A DNA stretch of 64,000 nucleotides, from positions 186,001-250,000 of the forward strand of contig JBLXDP010000004.1 in NCBI GenBank assembly GCA_048264005.1, read 5' to 3'. The position numbers and the translations under genes are program-made. The notes beneath the pieces were generated by a model. The model was not told the DNA's origin and ran no database searches. It worked only from the letters and a program-made list of their open reading frames with translations. This stretch comes from Marinobacterium sp048264005 (GTDB lineage: Bacteria > Pseudomonadota > Gammaproteobacteria > Pseudomonadales > Balneatricaceae). Positions 1-9,200 of the stretch are shown here, piece by piece (within the stretch, counting starts at the first letter, position 1; every line of letters begins with the position of its first letter).

Positions 1-200
1 AAGTTTCAACAGTCACCCCGTTCAGATACTCCCGACTGCTGTTCGGTGTGGCGCTCGGCTATTACGTGTTTAATGAGCCGCTCAGCCCATCGTTTTGGCT
101 CGGTAGCCTGGTGATTGTCAGTGCGGGGTTGTTTGTGATGCTGCAGAGCAAGCTGACTCGCTGGATGAAACGCCGTCATCCAGCGCATCTACCGGAATAA
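1..200 (+). CDS. DMT/EamA-family permease, C-terminal fragment
   Basis: An open frame enters from the left edge and stops at TAA 198-200, giving about 65 residues. It reads through a hydrophobic stretch (LLFGVALGYYVFNEPLSP), a second membrane span (WLGSLVIVSAGLFVML) and a basic tail. The pattern of a span, a conserved NEPLSP loop and a last helix is the typical C-terminus of EamA/DMT inner-membrane exporters of metabolites or amino acids. The start lies outside the window, so substrate and full length are unknown. The next gene converges from the right with a terminator between them. Confidence 0.75.
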   Translation, partial: VSTVTPFRYSRLLFGVALGYYVFNEPLSPSFWLGSLVIVSAGLFVMLQSKLTRWMKRRHPAHLPE

Positions 201-255
201 ACGTGCTCTTATAAGCTCCACAGGCATGGATTGAGACAGCTGCTTTACTTTCTAC

Positions 256-287
256 AAAAAAAGGCCCCAATATGATACCGGGGCCTT
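256..287 (-). terminator. Intrinsic terminator of the DUF411 gene
   Basis: Perfect 8-bp stem AAGGCCCC/GGGGCCTT (261-268 with 280-287). A run of seven A on the + strand (256-262) reads as a U-tract on the minus strand. It lies just after the minus-strand stop at 308. Confidence 0.8.
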
Positions 288-307
288 CTGCTATCTATAC
301 AGCGAAC

Positions 308-829
308 TCAGTATTGTTCGGACTGTTTGTTAATGCTGGCGTATACCTCGGAACTGCCATCCTTGTTCATCAACAGGATCTGGTATGGGGCAAAACGATC
401 TCCCATCTCCATACCCGGGCTGCCCATAGGCATACCCGGCGCAGTCAGGCCCAAAGCCCCTTCCGGTGGGTTGGCCAAAAACTGCTTCACCAGTCTGGCG
501 GGGACATGGCCTTCAAACACGTAGCCGGATTCAGAAACCGCCGTGTGGCAGGATTTGAATTCACCTTTGATGCCCATTTCCTGCTTCATTTCATCCAGGT
601 TGTGTGGATGAAATGCCTTGGTTTCAAAACCATTGTCTTCGGCATGCTCAATCCAGTCTTCACAGCAGCCACAGGTCGGGCTTTTATACACATTCAAATG
701 CTCGGTGTTAGCCGCTTTCAACAACACACTTGCAGGGGCTTCGTCTGCGGCCATAGCCTGCTGAGGGCCTGCGAGTAGAGCCAAAAGAGTGGCGGCAGTT
801 GCAAGGGTTTTGGTTTTCATAATGGACAT
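308..829 (-). CDS. DUF411 family periplasmic metal-binding protein
   Basis: A 173-residue exported protein. The chosen start (MSIMKTKT) has a GGGAG ribosome site upstream and gives a classic signal peptide ending at AMA-A. The mature part has YKSPTCGCCEDW, a CxxC-type thiol motif, then KSCHTA and GHVPARLVKQFL, the hallmarks of DUF411. Family members occur in copper-resistance clusters and are thought to bind copper in the periplasm. A Met-rich stretch (PGMPMGSPGMEMGD) near the C-terminus fits Cu(I) binding. It is probably co-transcribed with the Cys/His-rich gene upstream. The metal is inferred, not shown. Confidence 0.8.
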   Translation of the reverse strand: MSIMKTKTLATAATLLALLAGPQQAMAADEAPASVLLKAANTEHLNVYKSPTCGCCEDWIEHAEDNGFETKAFHPHNLDEMKQEMGIKGEFKSCHTAVSESGYVFEGHVPARLVKQFLANPPEGALGLTAPGMPMGSPGMEMGDRFAPYQILLMNKDGSSEVYASINKQSEQY

Positions 830-936
830 AGGGATCTCCCGGTCCTGACTGTTGCTACTGGTAGGCATACAGCCAGTTTTCTTGATTTGCTGGTTCTCTA
901 TTCAATATCTTCAAGCTGACTCGCTTGAACAGTCGA

Positions 937-1320
937 TCATGCAACCAGGCTCAACCTGGGAGGCTGATACGGCAATTCCGCTAGAGGTTCTGGCAAACTC
1001 AATACAAAGGGAGGTGGTACCGCGCGCACCTGTTTTAAATGCAGTCGAGTGGCCGTAGCAGGCAGCCAGGCACTTGCCTGAGCACAGTCTAATGCACACT
1101 CTGCTAAGGCATCCGTGCAGCAATCAGCCGTTTCCATGCCATGATGACAGCCTGCAGCAGGAGCACAGTGATCAATCATCGCATTATGAGAAAGAGCAAC
1201 ATGAGAGAGAGCTGTTTGAGAGAGAGCCGTGTTCAAGAGCGAAGGGTGAGAAAGCCCTCCGACCGCCTGCGACAGCCAGTAGCCTTTTTGCCCGGCTAGC
1301 ATCAACAGGCTAAGCAACAT
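937..1320 (-). CDS. Cys/His-rich exported hypothetical protein
   Basis: About 127 residues from the ATG at 1320. The open frame extends further upstream to 1539, but that part does not look protein-like and has no clear ribosome site, so the start is uncertain. The N-terminus is a hydrophobic signal or anchor (MLLSLLMLAG). The middle is rich in His and Cys (HCAPAAGCHHGM, ADCCTDALAECALDCAQ) and the tail is Pro-rich. I do not recognise the family. The thiol/imidazole content and the DUF411 gene 107 bp downstream on the same strand suggest a copper- or other soft-metal-binding role. Confidence 0.5.
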   Translation of the reverse strand: MLLSLLMLAGQKGYWLSQAVGGLSHPSLLNTALSQTALSHVALSHNAMIDHCAPAAGCHHGMETADCCTDALAECALDCAQASAWLPATATRLHLKQVRAVPPPFVLSLPEPLAELPYQPPRLSLVA

Positions 1321-1476
1321 CAAGGCAATGACCTGATACCTTCCTGTAAATTGATGGCTATTTTTCTGGCTGGGCACGAGATTTCTCAAACTATTTGCAC
1401 AACAATAAATGGGCCCGGGTAAAGCCTTGGGCCACCACTGGTTTAAGTACTGACATTGTGAACGCAAAGGCGCGAT

Positions 1477-2172
1477 ATGGTTCCTGATACAGAACAACAT
1501 AATGTTTTGCCCGAAAACCTCAATATGGATTTTCAGCAAAAGCTATCAATTGATACCAAACAGATGGACTGGCTGCCGAGCCCTGCGCCCGGAGTCAGAC
1601 GCAAGCCACTGGAGCGGGAGCACCGAGAATCAGGGCACACAACCAGCATTGTCAGGTACGCCCCGGATACGTCCTTCTCAAGCCACTCCCACCCCCTTGG
1701 TGAGGAGATCTTTGTCCTGGAAGGTGTGTTTTCTGATGAACAAGGCGACTATCCGGCTGGCAGCTATATCCGTAACCCTCCCGGCAGCCGACATGCCCCC
1801 TTCAGCCATGATGGCTGTGTAATTTTCGTAAAACTGAATCAGTTTGATGCCGAGGATCTGGCTTCAGTACGCATTCAAACCAACATCAGTACTTCAGCTG
1901 CGGCCCCAGCAGTCAATGAGGTTGAACGCACTCTGCTGCACGCCTACGCCAGCACCCAAACAGAACTGGTGCATTTCAAAGGCGAAGCGGGTCAGATTCA
2001 ATTTGAAACCCGGGGCGGTACTGAACTGCTGGTTATTACGGGTGTACTCAGAAATGATCAGGGTACCTATCCGTCAGAGTGCTGGCTTCGATTGCCCCCT
2101 GACTGCACTGACCGATTTGAGGCAATTGCAGGTACTCGCGTGCTGGTAAAAAGTGGCCACCTTCCATCCTGA
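1477..2172 (+). CDS. ChrR-like double-cupin protein
   Basis: 231 residues if read from ATG 1477 (AAAGG upstream); ATG 1525 (MDFQQKLS) is an alternative. The sequence holds two cupin barrels. The first shows HSHPLGEEIFVLEG with a later PPGSRHAPF, the metal-binding His/His/Glu/His pattern of the ChrR cupin domain. The second, around residues 135-225, is a more degenerate copy (GGTELLVITGVLRNDQGTYP). ChrR-type cupins act as zinc-dependent anti-sigma factors or singlet-oxygen/peroxide sensors. This protein lacks the N-terminal anti-sigma domain and no ECF sigma gene is adjacent, so it may instead be a stand-alone cupin enzyme or sensor. Confidence 0.7.
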   Translation: MVPDTEQHNVLPENLNMDFQQKLSIDTKQMDWLPSPAPGVRRKPLEREHRESGHTTSIVRYAPDTSFSSHSHPLGEEIFVLEGVFSDEQGDYPAGSYIRNPPGSRHAPFSHDGCVIFVKLNQFDAEDLASVRIQTNISTSAAAPAVNEVERTLLHAYASTQTELVHFKGEAGQIQFETRGGTELLVITGVLRNDQGTYPSECWLRLPPDCTDRFEAIAGTRVLVKSGHLPS

Positions 2173-2372
2173 AGGGTTAATCGAAGTCGCTGACTAATGA
2201 TCATTCAACAACCACTTTCCAGCTGGTGTGCCTGTTTCGGCAGCAAAATGACACTTTTAATGCAGAATACCCTCAAGTCCCCCCGGTTTATCTGGAGCAC
2301 TGATTCTTATTCATGCTAGATTTGTGGTTAACGTTGTAACTTTTCTGCATCGCATTCACATCGCGTCGAGCG

Positions 2373-4271
2373 ATGCAGTCATGTCGAGAGCCGTACATGC
2401 AGACCAGCAATGCTCTGATCCAGTCGCACAAAGCGCTGCTGAGCCTTACACATAACGCAGATTATGTTGCCTTGCCGCGAAGCCGCAAGCTTGCTCTGCT
2501 GGTCGACTTTTGCATTGAACACATCGGCATCGACCGCACTAGCATCTGGGCGTTTACCGCCAATGAAAATGCAATCAGCTGCGAATGGCTGCACGATACC
2601 CAAGACCCCTCTACCAGCAGCGAAACCGCACATCAAATCACACTGTCCGCAGCGGATCACCCCGCGTACTTCAATACGCTGATAGATGAAAAAGTGCTGG
2701 ATGCACGGGACGCCATGACTGACCCACGCACCGCCTCTTTTACTGATGCCTATCTGCCTGCTACGGGTGTTCGCTCCATGCTGGACGTCCCCATTTTTGA
2801 TGGTGATCGTTTGGCCGGTGTTATCTGTCTGGAAGACCGCAAGGTACGTGACTGGAGCCTGTCCGAAATTTCGCTTGCGGTCGCTGTCGCCAACACACTC
2901 AGCCTGATTTATACCCATGAAGCCTGGCTCCGATCGAAACGAGCGCTGGACTTTGTTACCCGTTACGACGCCATGACCGGACTGGCAAACCTGTCCTCAC
3001 TCAAAAGCCGTGTACAGGATCTTCTTGATAGTCAGGTCGGCAGTTTTTCTCTGATCTGGATCGATATTGATCGTATCAAAATGGTTAATGACGGTTTGGG
3101 CACGCAAGCAGGCGATCAAGTTATCAGTGAGTTGGGTAACCGACTGGAGCAATGGCAGCTCCCTGGCAAAGACTTTCTGGCACGTGTAGGTGGCGATGAG
3201 TTTGTTCTGTTACTACGCCAACCTTCGTCAGTTGAGTCACTGGGACTTGTGGCAACCAATCTGCATGAACTCATTGCCCAGCCGGTTCAACTTGATCAGC
3301 ATTTAATCACCATGACCGCCAGTATAGGCATTTGCTCCAGCCCCGGCGATTTTAACCAGACCGAAGAACTGATGCGGGGCGCCGAAACGGCCATGTACGC
3401 GGCCAAGGCCGGAGGACCAGGTCGTTTCGCACTGTTCAATCATGATCACCAGAGTTCAGCCCGCTCACGCTTCAGGCTGGAAAGTGCCCTGCGTACTGCG
3501 ATAGAGCAAAACCGGCTGGATGTGTTCTATCAGCCGATTCTGGATGGCACTCACGAGCAGGTGGATAGTCTGGAAGCGCTGGTACGCTGGAACCATCCAG
3601 AAAATGGCTGGATGTCGCCCATCGAGTTTCTCGATGTTGCCCGTTCAGCCGGCCTGATGTTCAGCTTGGGCAGTGCCGTATTACGCCGCGTGTGCGAAGA
3701 CTGGCAACGCTGCCAGCAGCAAGGTGCGCCTTTGCCCGTGGTATCGGTAAACCTTTCCGCTGAACAGGTGATGACCCCCTCCTTGCCGGCACTGGTTCAA
3801 TCAATGTGCGAAGAATACGGCATTCCGGCAAATGCTCTGCAGTTCGAGATGACCGAAGACTCCATTCAAGGCGATATGGATACGGTGCAAACCGTACTCC
3901 AGGCTTTGGTTGACCAAGGTGCTCGATTGGCGATTGATGACTTCGGCACCGGCTACTCATCCCTTTCGCGCCTGAAAAGCCTGCCGGTATCACGAATCAA
4001 GATTGATCGCTCCTTTGTCAGCGACCTGCCTTACGACCCCGATGACCGCGCGATCGCTCTGTCCATTCTGGGGCTTGCACGAGGCCTGGGATTAACGGTG
4101 GTGGCAGAAGGTGTCGAAACCAAAGAGCAGGAGAGCTGGCTGTTGGAACGCGGCTGTAATTATCTGCAGGGCTATCTATACAGTAAGCCTCTGCCGCTGG
4201 AAGAGATCAGGGAAAAGATTGTCAGCCTGAATATTCTTAAGGCAGAAGAAAACAAAGCCGAAGATCAGTAG
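2373..4271 (+). CDS. GAF-GGDEF-EAL c-di-GMP turnover protein
   Basis: 632 residues. Domains in order: GAF sensor (about 25-190, with GVRSMLDVPIFDGDRLAGV), diguanylate cyclase (about 195-355, intact VGGDEF near 274) and EAL phosphodiesterase (about 370-620, with LEALVRW, FEMTED, DDFGTGYSSL and VVAEGVET). Both catalytic motifs are intact, so it could make or break c-di-GMP. The RxxD inhibitory site that should precede GGDEF reads PGKD, so product inhibition is probably lost. There is no membrane segment, so it is cytosolic. ATG 2397 is an alternative start. The signal for the GAF domain is unknown. Confidence 0.9.
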   Translation: MQSCREPYMQTSNALIQSHKALLSLTHNADYVALPRSRKLALLVDFCIEHIGIDRTSIWAFTANENAISCEWLHDTQDPSTSSETAHQITLSAADHPAYFNTLIDEKVLDARDAMTDPRTASFTDAYLPATGVRSMLDVPIFDGDRLAGVICLEDRKVRDWSLSEISLAVAVANTLSLIYTHEAWLRSKRALDFVTRYDAMTGLANLSSLKSRVQDLLDSQVGSFSLIWIDIDRIKMVNDGLGTQAGDQVISELGNRLEQWQLPGKDFLARVGGDEFVLLLRQPSSVESLGLVATNLHELIAQPVQLDQHLITMTASIGICSSPGDFNQTEELMRGAETAMYAAKAGGPGRFALFNHDHQSSARSRFRLESALRTAIEQNRLDVFYQPILDGTHEQVDSLEALVRWNHPENGWMSPIEFLDVARSAGLMFSLGSAVLRRVCEDWQRCQQQGAPLPVVSVNLSAEQVMTPSLPALVQSMCEEYGIPANALQFEMTEDSIQGDMDTVQTVLQALVDQGARLAIDDFGTGYSSLSRLKSLPVSRIKIDRSFVSDLPYDPDDRAIALSILGLARGLGLTVVAEGVETKEQESWLLERGCNYLQGYLYSKPLPLEEIREKIVSLNILKAEENKAEDQ

Positions 4272-4274
4272 TTA

Positions 4275-4300
4275 TCAGGCCCTCGGAAAAGAAGGCCTGA
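4275..4300. terminator. Possible hairpin terminator between convergent genes
   Basis: Inverted repeat TCAGGCC/GGCCTGA (4275-4281 with 4294-4300) between the stops of two convergent genes. There is no clear T-run, so this is a weak call. Confidence 0.3.
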
Positions 4301-4323
4301 CTGGAGGATTCGGACTAACAGAC

Positions 4324-4665
4324 TCACAACGTCATCAAGTCGCTGTGTCCCGGCGCAATTTCCGAACTTATAATCGAAATTTTCTCCAGCGCCAGGTCGT
4401 GATCAACACGCACCGGAATATCGGTAACACGTCGCCCAGCTCCCCAGGCAGCGCCATCGGCTATGCGGCGACGTTTGTCATGATTGGTACGACGGTCATA
4501 AATAGATTTCCTGCGCTCGGGGCCACGGTACATGGAGAAGCTGTAAGTTTTCCACCAGTTTTCTGCATCACCCACGGTTGCCAGTCTGGGGCTGATCTGT
4601 ACACCCGTGCGATTACACCAGTAGTAACAGATCCTTTCTTCCAGATAGTCTTTACAGAGCTGCAT
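4324..4665 (-). CDS. Small Arg-rich hypothetical protein
   Basis: 113 residues from ATG 4665; the ribosome site is poor, so the start is uncertain. The first part has several Cys and aromatic residues (CKDYLEERICYYWCNRTG) followed by a shared-looking block YRGPERRKSIYDRRTN and KRRR. The RGPERR...DRR pattern recurs in small uncharacterised proteins of marine gammaproteobacteria. I do not recognise a function. There is no signal peptide or membrane span. Confidence 0.5.
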   Translation of the reverse strand: MQLCKDYLEERICYYWCNRTGVQISPRLATVGDAENWWKTYSFSMYRGPERRKSIYDRRTNHDKRRRIADGAAWGAGRRVTDIPVRVDHDLALEKISIISSEIAPGHSDLMTL

Positions 4666-4781
4666 ATTATTCACCACTGACTGAGTTAGTGCCCCGTAAG
4701 GAGCAAGGTTGCACAATCCTGTCTTAACAAGACCCTGACATTCCTTGTTCCGTCGTGTTGCACTACGCAAGTTTGACGCAA

Positions 4782-5240
4782 TCAGAGCATATCTTTTTCA
4801 ATTTTCGGCACATGCTGGAGCAGAACCAGGTCTTCTCCACGCTGTCTGTATCGTTCCAGTTGCTCCAGACATTTGCCTGGCGTTGTTCCATCGGGATGGG
4901 TAAATCCCAGCTCACGATAAAACGCTTCCAAATGCCTGTAGGCAAAACAGTAACAGGGCTGACTCGTCCAATGGCTCTGGCTTTGTTGCAACAGCTGACC
5001 GCCCAGCCCCTGACCACGATAATTGCGATGAACCCAAAGGCCGCGCATCAAGAGTCCATTTGCATAAGGACTGAACCTTACGGCTGCCAGGGCTTGATCA
5101 CCCAAGCGTAACCAAAAGGCTTGATCCTCTGGCCTGGCTTTTCCCTTATGCCCATTTCTCTTATAGAAACGCTGTAGCAAATATAGTTCATCGCTGGATA
5201 CAGCACTGAACATCAATGTTTGATCTAGATCAGTCGTCAT
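4782..5240 (-). CDS. GNAT family N-acetyltransferase
   Basis: 152 residues. The acetyl-CoA-binding motif A is clear: LWVHRNYRGQGLGGQLLQQ, containing the R/Q-x-x-G-x-G loop. FYRELGF follows, as expected for the end of the GNAT fold. Length fits a single-domain acetyltransferase. The substrate (small molecule or protein amine) cannot be told. The gene stands alone between the hypothetical gene and the response regulator. Confidence 0.8.
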   Translation of the reverse strand: MTTDLDQTLMFSAVSSDELYLLQRFYKRNGHKGKARPEDQAFWLRLGDQALAAVRFSPYANGLLMRGLWVHRNYRGQGLGGQLLQQSQSHWTSQPCYCFAYRHLEAFYRELGFTHPDGTTPGKCLEQLERYRQRGEDLVLLQHVPKIEKDML

Positions 5241-5351
5241 GCGGCAAGGATACTTACAATTTTTTTACCTTGCCCATAAAAAGAGCAAACACGCATCGGT
5301 GACCGTTCATTGTTGTACCTCTATCAAGCAGATCTTCATATGAACGACAGC

Positions 5352-6257
5352 TTAATTGGTCACCGCCAGATCCAGTCGCTGGCTGATACATTGGAGCGCA
5401 GTAAAGGCTGCAGAGGTGCGGTTATCCACCTGCATTTTGCGGAATACCTGCTCCAGATGCTTATTGATGGTTCTGGGGCTCAATCCCAGAATTTGAGCAA
5501 TCTCTTTATTGGTTTTGCCATGCACAATCCATAACAGAACTTCAGCTTCACGTTCAGTCAAACCGAAACTGTGAACCAGTTTGGTGCCATCATCCGGCTG
5601 TCGGGGGTCATCAATTTTGAGCAGACAACGCCCGGTGTCATCCTGATCGATCAGATGGCAGCGCACCTGGTCCTCATTGATTTGAATCTGGAGCGGTTCA
5701 GAGCCTGGCACTTGTCCTTCCAGAGAAGCACTGATCTCGGTACCCAACAGCTCAACCTGATCACCAAAAATGCGGTAAATTTGCGGTGTGGCCCACTCCA
5801 CCTCACCGGTAGCGCGGATACAGAGCGTCATCAGGCCCTGCCCATCCATCACCATGTGCGCATTCGCAGCCTTTTTGGCATTGCCCAAATGGGAGCGCAT
5901 GCGTACCAGCAGCTCTTCATGCCGTATGGGTTTGGTGATGTAGTCCACACCACCGGCATCAAAGCCCTTCACAATATCTTCGGTGTCACTCAAGCCAGTC
6001 ATGAATATCACCGGGATATTCATCAAATCCGGTGAAGCCTTCAACCTCTCACAGGCCTCAAATCCGTTTATGCCGGGCATCATGGCATCCATCAGGATCA
6101 TATCCGGGGTGATTTGGGCACTGATGCTCAACGCCTGCTCACCACCCAGGGCAATGAAAACCTGAAAGCCATTCAGGGTCAGCATTTCATTAAGCATGCT
6201 GATCACTTCTGGCGAATCATCTACAACCAAGATTTTGGCACTCATAGCATTAACCAT
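5352..6257 (-). CDS. LuxR-type response regulator partnered with the NCS1-hybrid kinase
   Basis: 301 residues. An N-terminal receiver (about 5-125) has the acidic pocket ILVVDDS, phospho-acceptor Asp in ILMDAMMPG, MTG and the Lys in YITKP. A linker region follows, then a LuxR/GerE helix-turn-helix (about 235-290, LTEREAEVLLW, TNKEIAQILGLSPRTI). The first ATG overlaps the end of the kinase gene by 8 bp and follows AGGAG closely; ATG 6245 (MSAKIL) is an alternative. The overlap means translational coupling to the kinase. By position the pair probably controls the divergent amide/urea operon. Confidence 0.9.
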   Translation of the reverse strand: MVNAMSAKILVVDDSPEVISMLNEMLTLNGFQVFIALGGEQALSISAQITPDMILMDAMMPGINGFEACERLKASPDLMNIPVIFMTGLSDTEDIVKGFDAGGVDYITKPIRHEELLVRMRSHLGNAKKAANAHMVMDGQGLMTLCIRATGEVEWATPQIYRIFGDQVELLGTEISASLEGQVPGSEPLQIQINEDQVRCHLIDQDDTGRCLLKIDDPRQPDDGTKLVHSFGLTEREAEVLLWIVHGKTNKEIAQILGLSPRTINKHLEQVFRKMQVDNRTSAAFTALQCISQRLDLAVTN

Positions 6258-9200
6258 TCGCTCCTGCGTACGACTGCAAACGTTCCAATACGCCGTTAAA
6301 ATTGAAGCAGCTCACCAGCGCCTGCAACTGCGCCTGCTCATCAGCGGAGACGCCTGCCTCTACTGAAAGCCGGTCTACTTCGTGCTTAATCCCTTCGAGA
6401 AAGCCCTGATCAACAAACTGCCGCAGTCTGGAGGTATCAAGGCTTGGCCGCTCCATGGCATTGTCCTGGGTGGTGGAAACCGATTTAGAGGGTTGCCGGG
6501 TTTTCCACTGCAACTGAAGCAGGTTTCCAACCTGTTCGAGTAATTCGGCCACACGTACCGGCTTGACCAGATAGAAGTCAAAACGGTGCTGTTCGGTATT
6601 CTGTGCCCATTCGGTGGCATCGGCCGACAGCATCACAACCGGCACCTGATAGTTGCGATCACGTATGGCGTCCAGCAAAGTCCAGCCGTTCATACCCGGC
6701 ATGGACACATCCAGCACAAAGAGGTCCGGCAAGTCCTGCTGGCAAAGTTCCAGACAGCTATGCCCATCAGGTACAGCAATAACGTTAAAGCCGACCGGGT
6801 GCAGGATGTCTCGAATCAAATCTCGATGGGTCGGATCATCATCCACCACCATGATGGTACGCCGCCGCCCCTCATAACCGCCCTGCCAGATATCATTCAC
6901 GGGAATGGGTGTTGGTCGGCTCAGGCTCGACATCATCAACTGCAGGCGAAAGGTCGTACCCTGCCCAGGCACGCTTTGGTACTGAAGGTCGCCGCCCATG
7001 ATATCGGTAAGCAAGCGCGTTATGGTCAAGCCAAGCCCGGTACCAGGACGCCCTGAAGTCACGCGTTCAAAGGGCTTGAAGATGCGCTCCAGATCTTCTT
7101 CCGCGATGCCTATACCGGTATCCGTGATGACAAACTCGGCCACTTCGTTCCGGTAAGTCAGGCTGAGAGACACGCTGCCCTCATCGGTAAACTTGATCGC
7201 ATTGGAGAGCAGATTGATCAGTATCTGGCGCAGGCGCTTTTCGTCGGTTGCCACGAACTCGGGTATTCGCTGCTGACGGGTGTAGTCGAAGGAGATCCCC
7301 TTGGCCTCGGCCTGCAAGCGGAACATATACACCAGCTGCTCCATAAAGCTGACCAGTCCGACTTCATTGCGATTCAGCTCCAGTCGTCCTGCTTCAATAC
7401 GGGAAATATCCAGCAGCTCTTCAATCAGGTTAGCCAGATGCTCGCTGCTGCGTTTGATCACGTTGATCGCGGGTCGGCGCTGAGTGGGTATATCCGTGGC
7501 CACATCAAGCAACTGGGCATACCCCAGCACCGCATTGAGCGGCGTGCGCAGCTCATGACTGATCCCCGTCAGGTAACGGCTTTTCGCCAGACTGGCCGCT
7601 TCTGCCAGCTCCTTGGCTTCCTGCAACTCACGGTCGGTCAGCTCATGTGCCTTGATCTCGGCCACCAGACGGTCGGTTTGCTGCTGGCTTTCGTTTTGCG
7701 CCATCACACGGCTTTCGTATGCCAGCAGGAACAGCCAGGCGGCCACACCGATGACGATCTGCAGTAGGAAAAACACCTTCCACAACACCGTCCCGACCAG
7801 TTCGGCACTGCCCACATCCGAGCCCACCATCTGGAAGTAAATCAGCGCCAGAAAGGCGCCCACAATGATATTGAAGACCAGCAGCAGCCCCAGGAAATAA
7901 CCGGTGCGTGCGCTGCTGCTTTCCAGAATCCGAGATGGCAACAACAGGCCAAGCAACGCGGACAACTGATCGCTGAAACGACTTTTCTCCTTACAGCCAT
8001 CATTGCAACGTGCATCCAGCGAACAGCACAGCGAACAGATATTGCCGCCATAGAGCGGGCAGTAGGTCATGTCATCCAACTCGAAGCTGTGCTCGCAGAT
8101 GGAACACTCGGCATCAGAAGCGGCAATCGGCTCACGGGCAATGTAGTAACGCCCACGAGTTACCAGCGCAATCATGGGCGCCAGCACCAGTGTCAAACCC
8201 AGCGTAATGAAGGGTGCCCAGGCCTGCAGTAGCGGATAGTCCTGATTCACCATGGCGATAAGACCCACCACAGAAGACAGCACCATGGAACCCACGCCAA
8301 CGGGATTGATGTCATACAGATGGGCGCGTTTGAACTCGATGCCCTTGGGGCTCAAACCCAGCGGTTTATTGATCACCAGATCGGCAACCAGTGAACCCAC
8401 CCAAGCTGCCACCAAAATGGCAAAGACCCCCAGAATACTGGCGAAGGCTTCGTAAATGCCCAACTCCATCAACAACCAGGCGATGATCACATTGAAGACC
8501 AGCCAGACCACTCGGCCGGGGTGGGTATGTGTCAGACGAGAAAAGAAGTTGGACCAGGCCAGCGAACCCGCGTAGGCATTGGTCAGGTTGATCTTCACTT
8601 GAGACAGGATGACAAACACCCCGGCCAGCAACAGCGCCAACTCTGCGGTGCCGGTCAGATGGCCAAAGGCGGTGAGGTACATCATATTCGGCTCTGAGGC
8701 AGCAACCAGATCGCCGCCATTGTTGAGCACCACAATCGCCAGAAAGGACCCGGCCAGTATTTTCAAGGTGCCGGGAATCACCCAGCCCGGTCCGCCGAGC
8801 AAGACAGCGCCCCACCAGCGCCGGCTATTCTCGGGTGTTTTCTTGGGCATAAAGCGCAGGAAGTCGACCTGCTCGCCGATCTGCGCCAGCAACGACATCA
8901 CCACCGTGGCAGCAGCCCCCAATAACAACCAGTCCAATCCTGTGCCTTCCTGCAGACTGCCTCTATATGCCACCCACTCATCGACATAGTTCTGCTCACT
9001 GAACAGAATCACCAGGAAAGGCAACAGCTGCAGTACGATCCACAGGGGCTGGCTGAACATCTGGAAGCGGCTGATGAATGTGAAGCCATAGGTGACCATG
9101 GGTATGACAACGAAGGCGCTGAGGAAATACCCCATCGAAAGGGGCACATCGAACATCAGCTCCAATGCCTTGGCCATAATCGCCGCTTCAAGCGCGAGAA

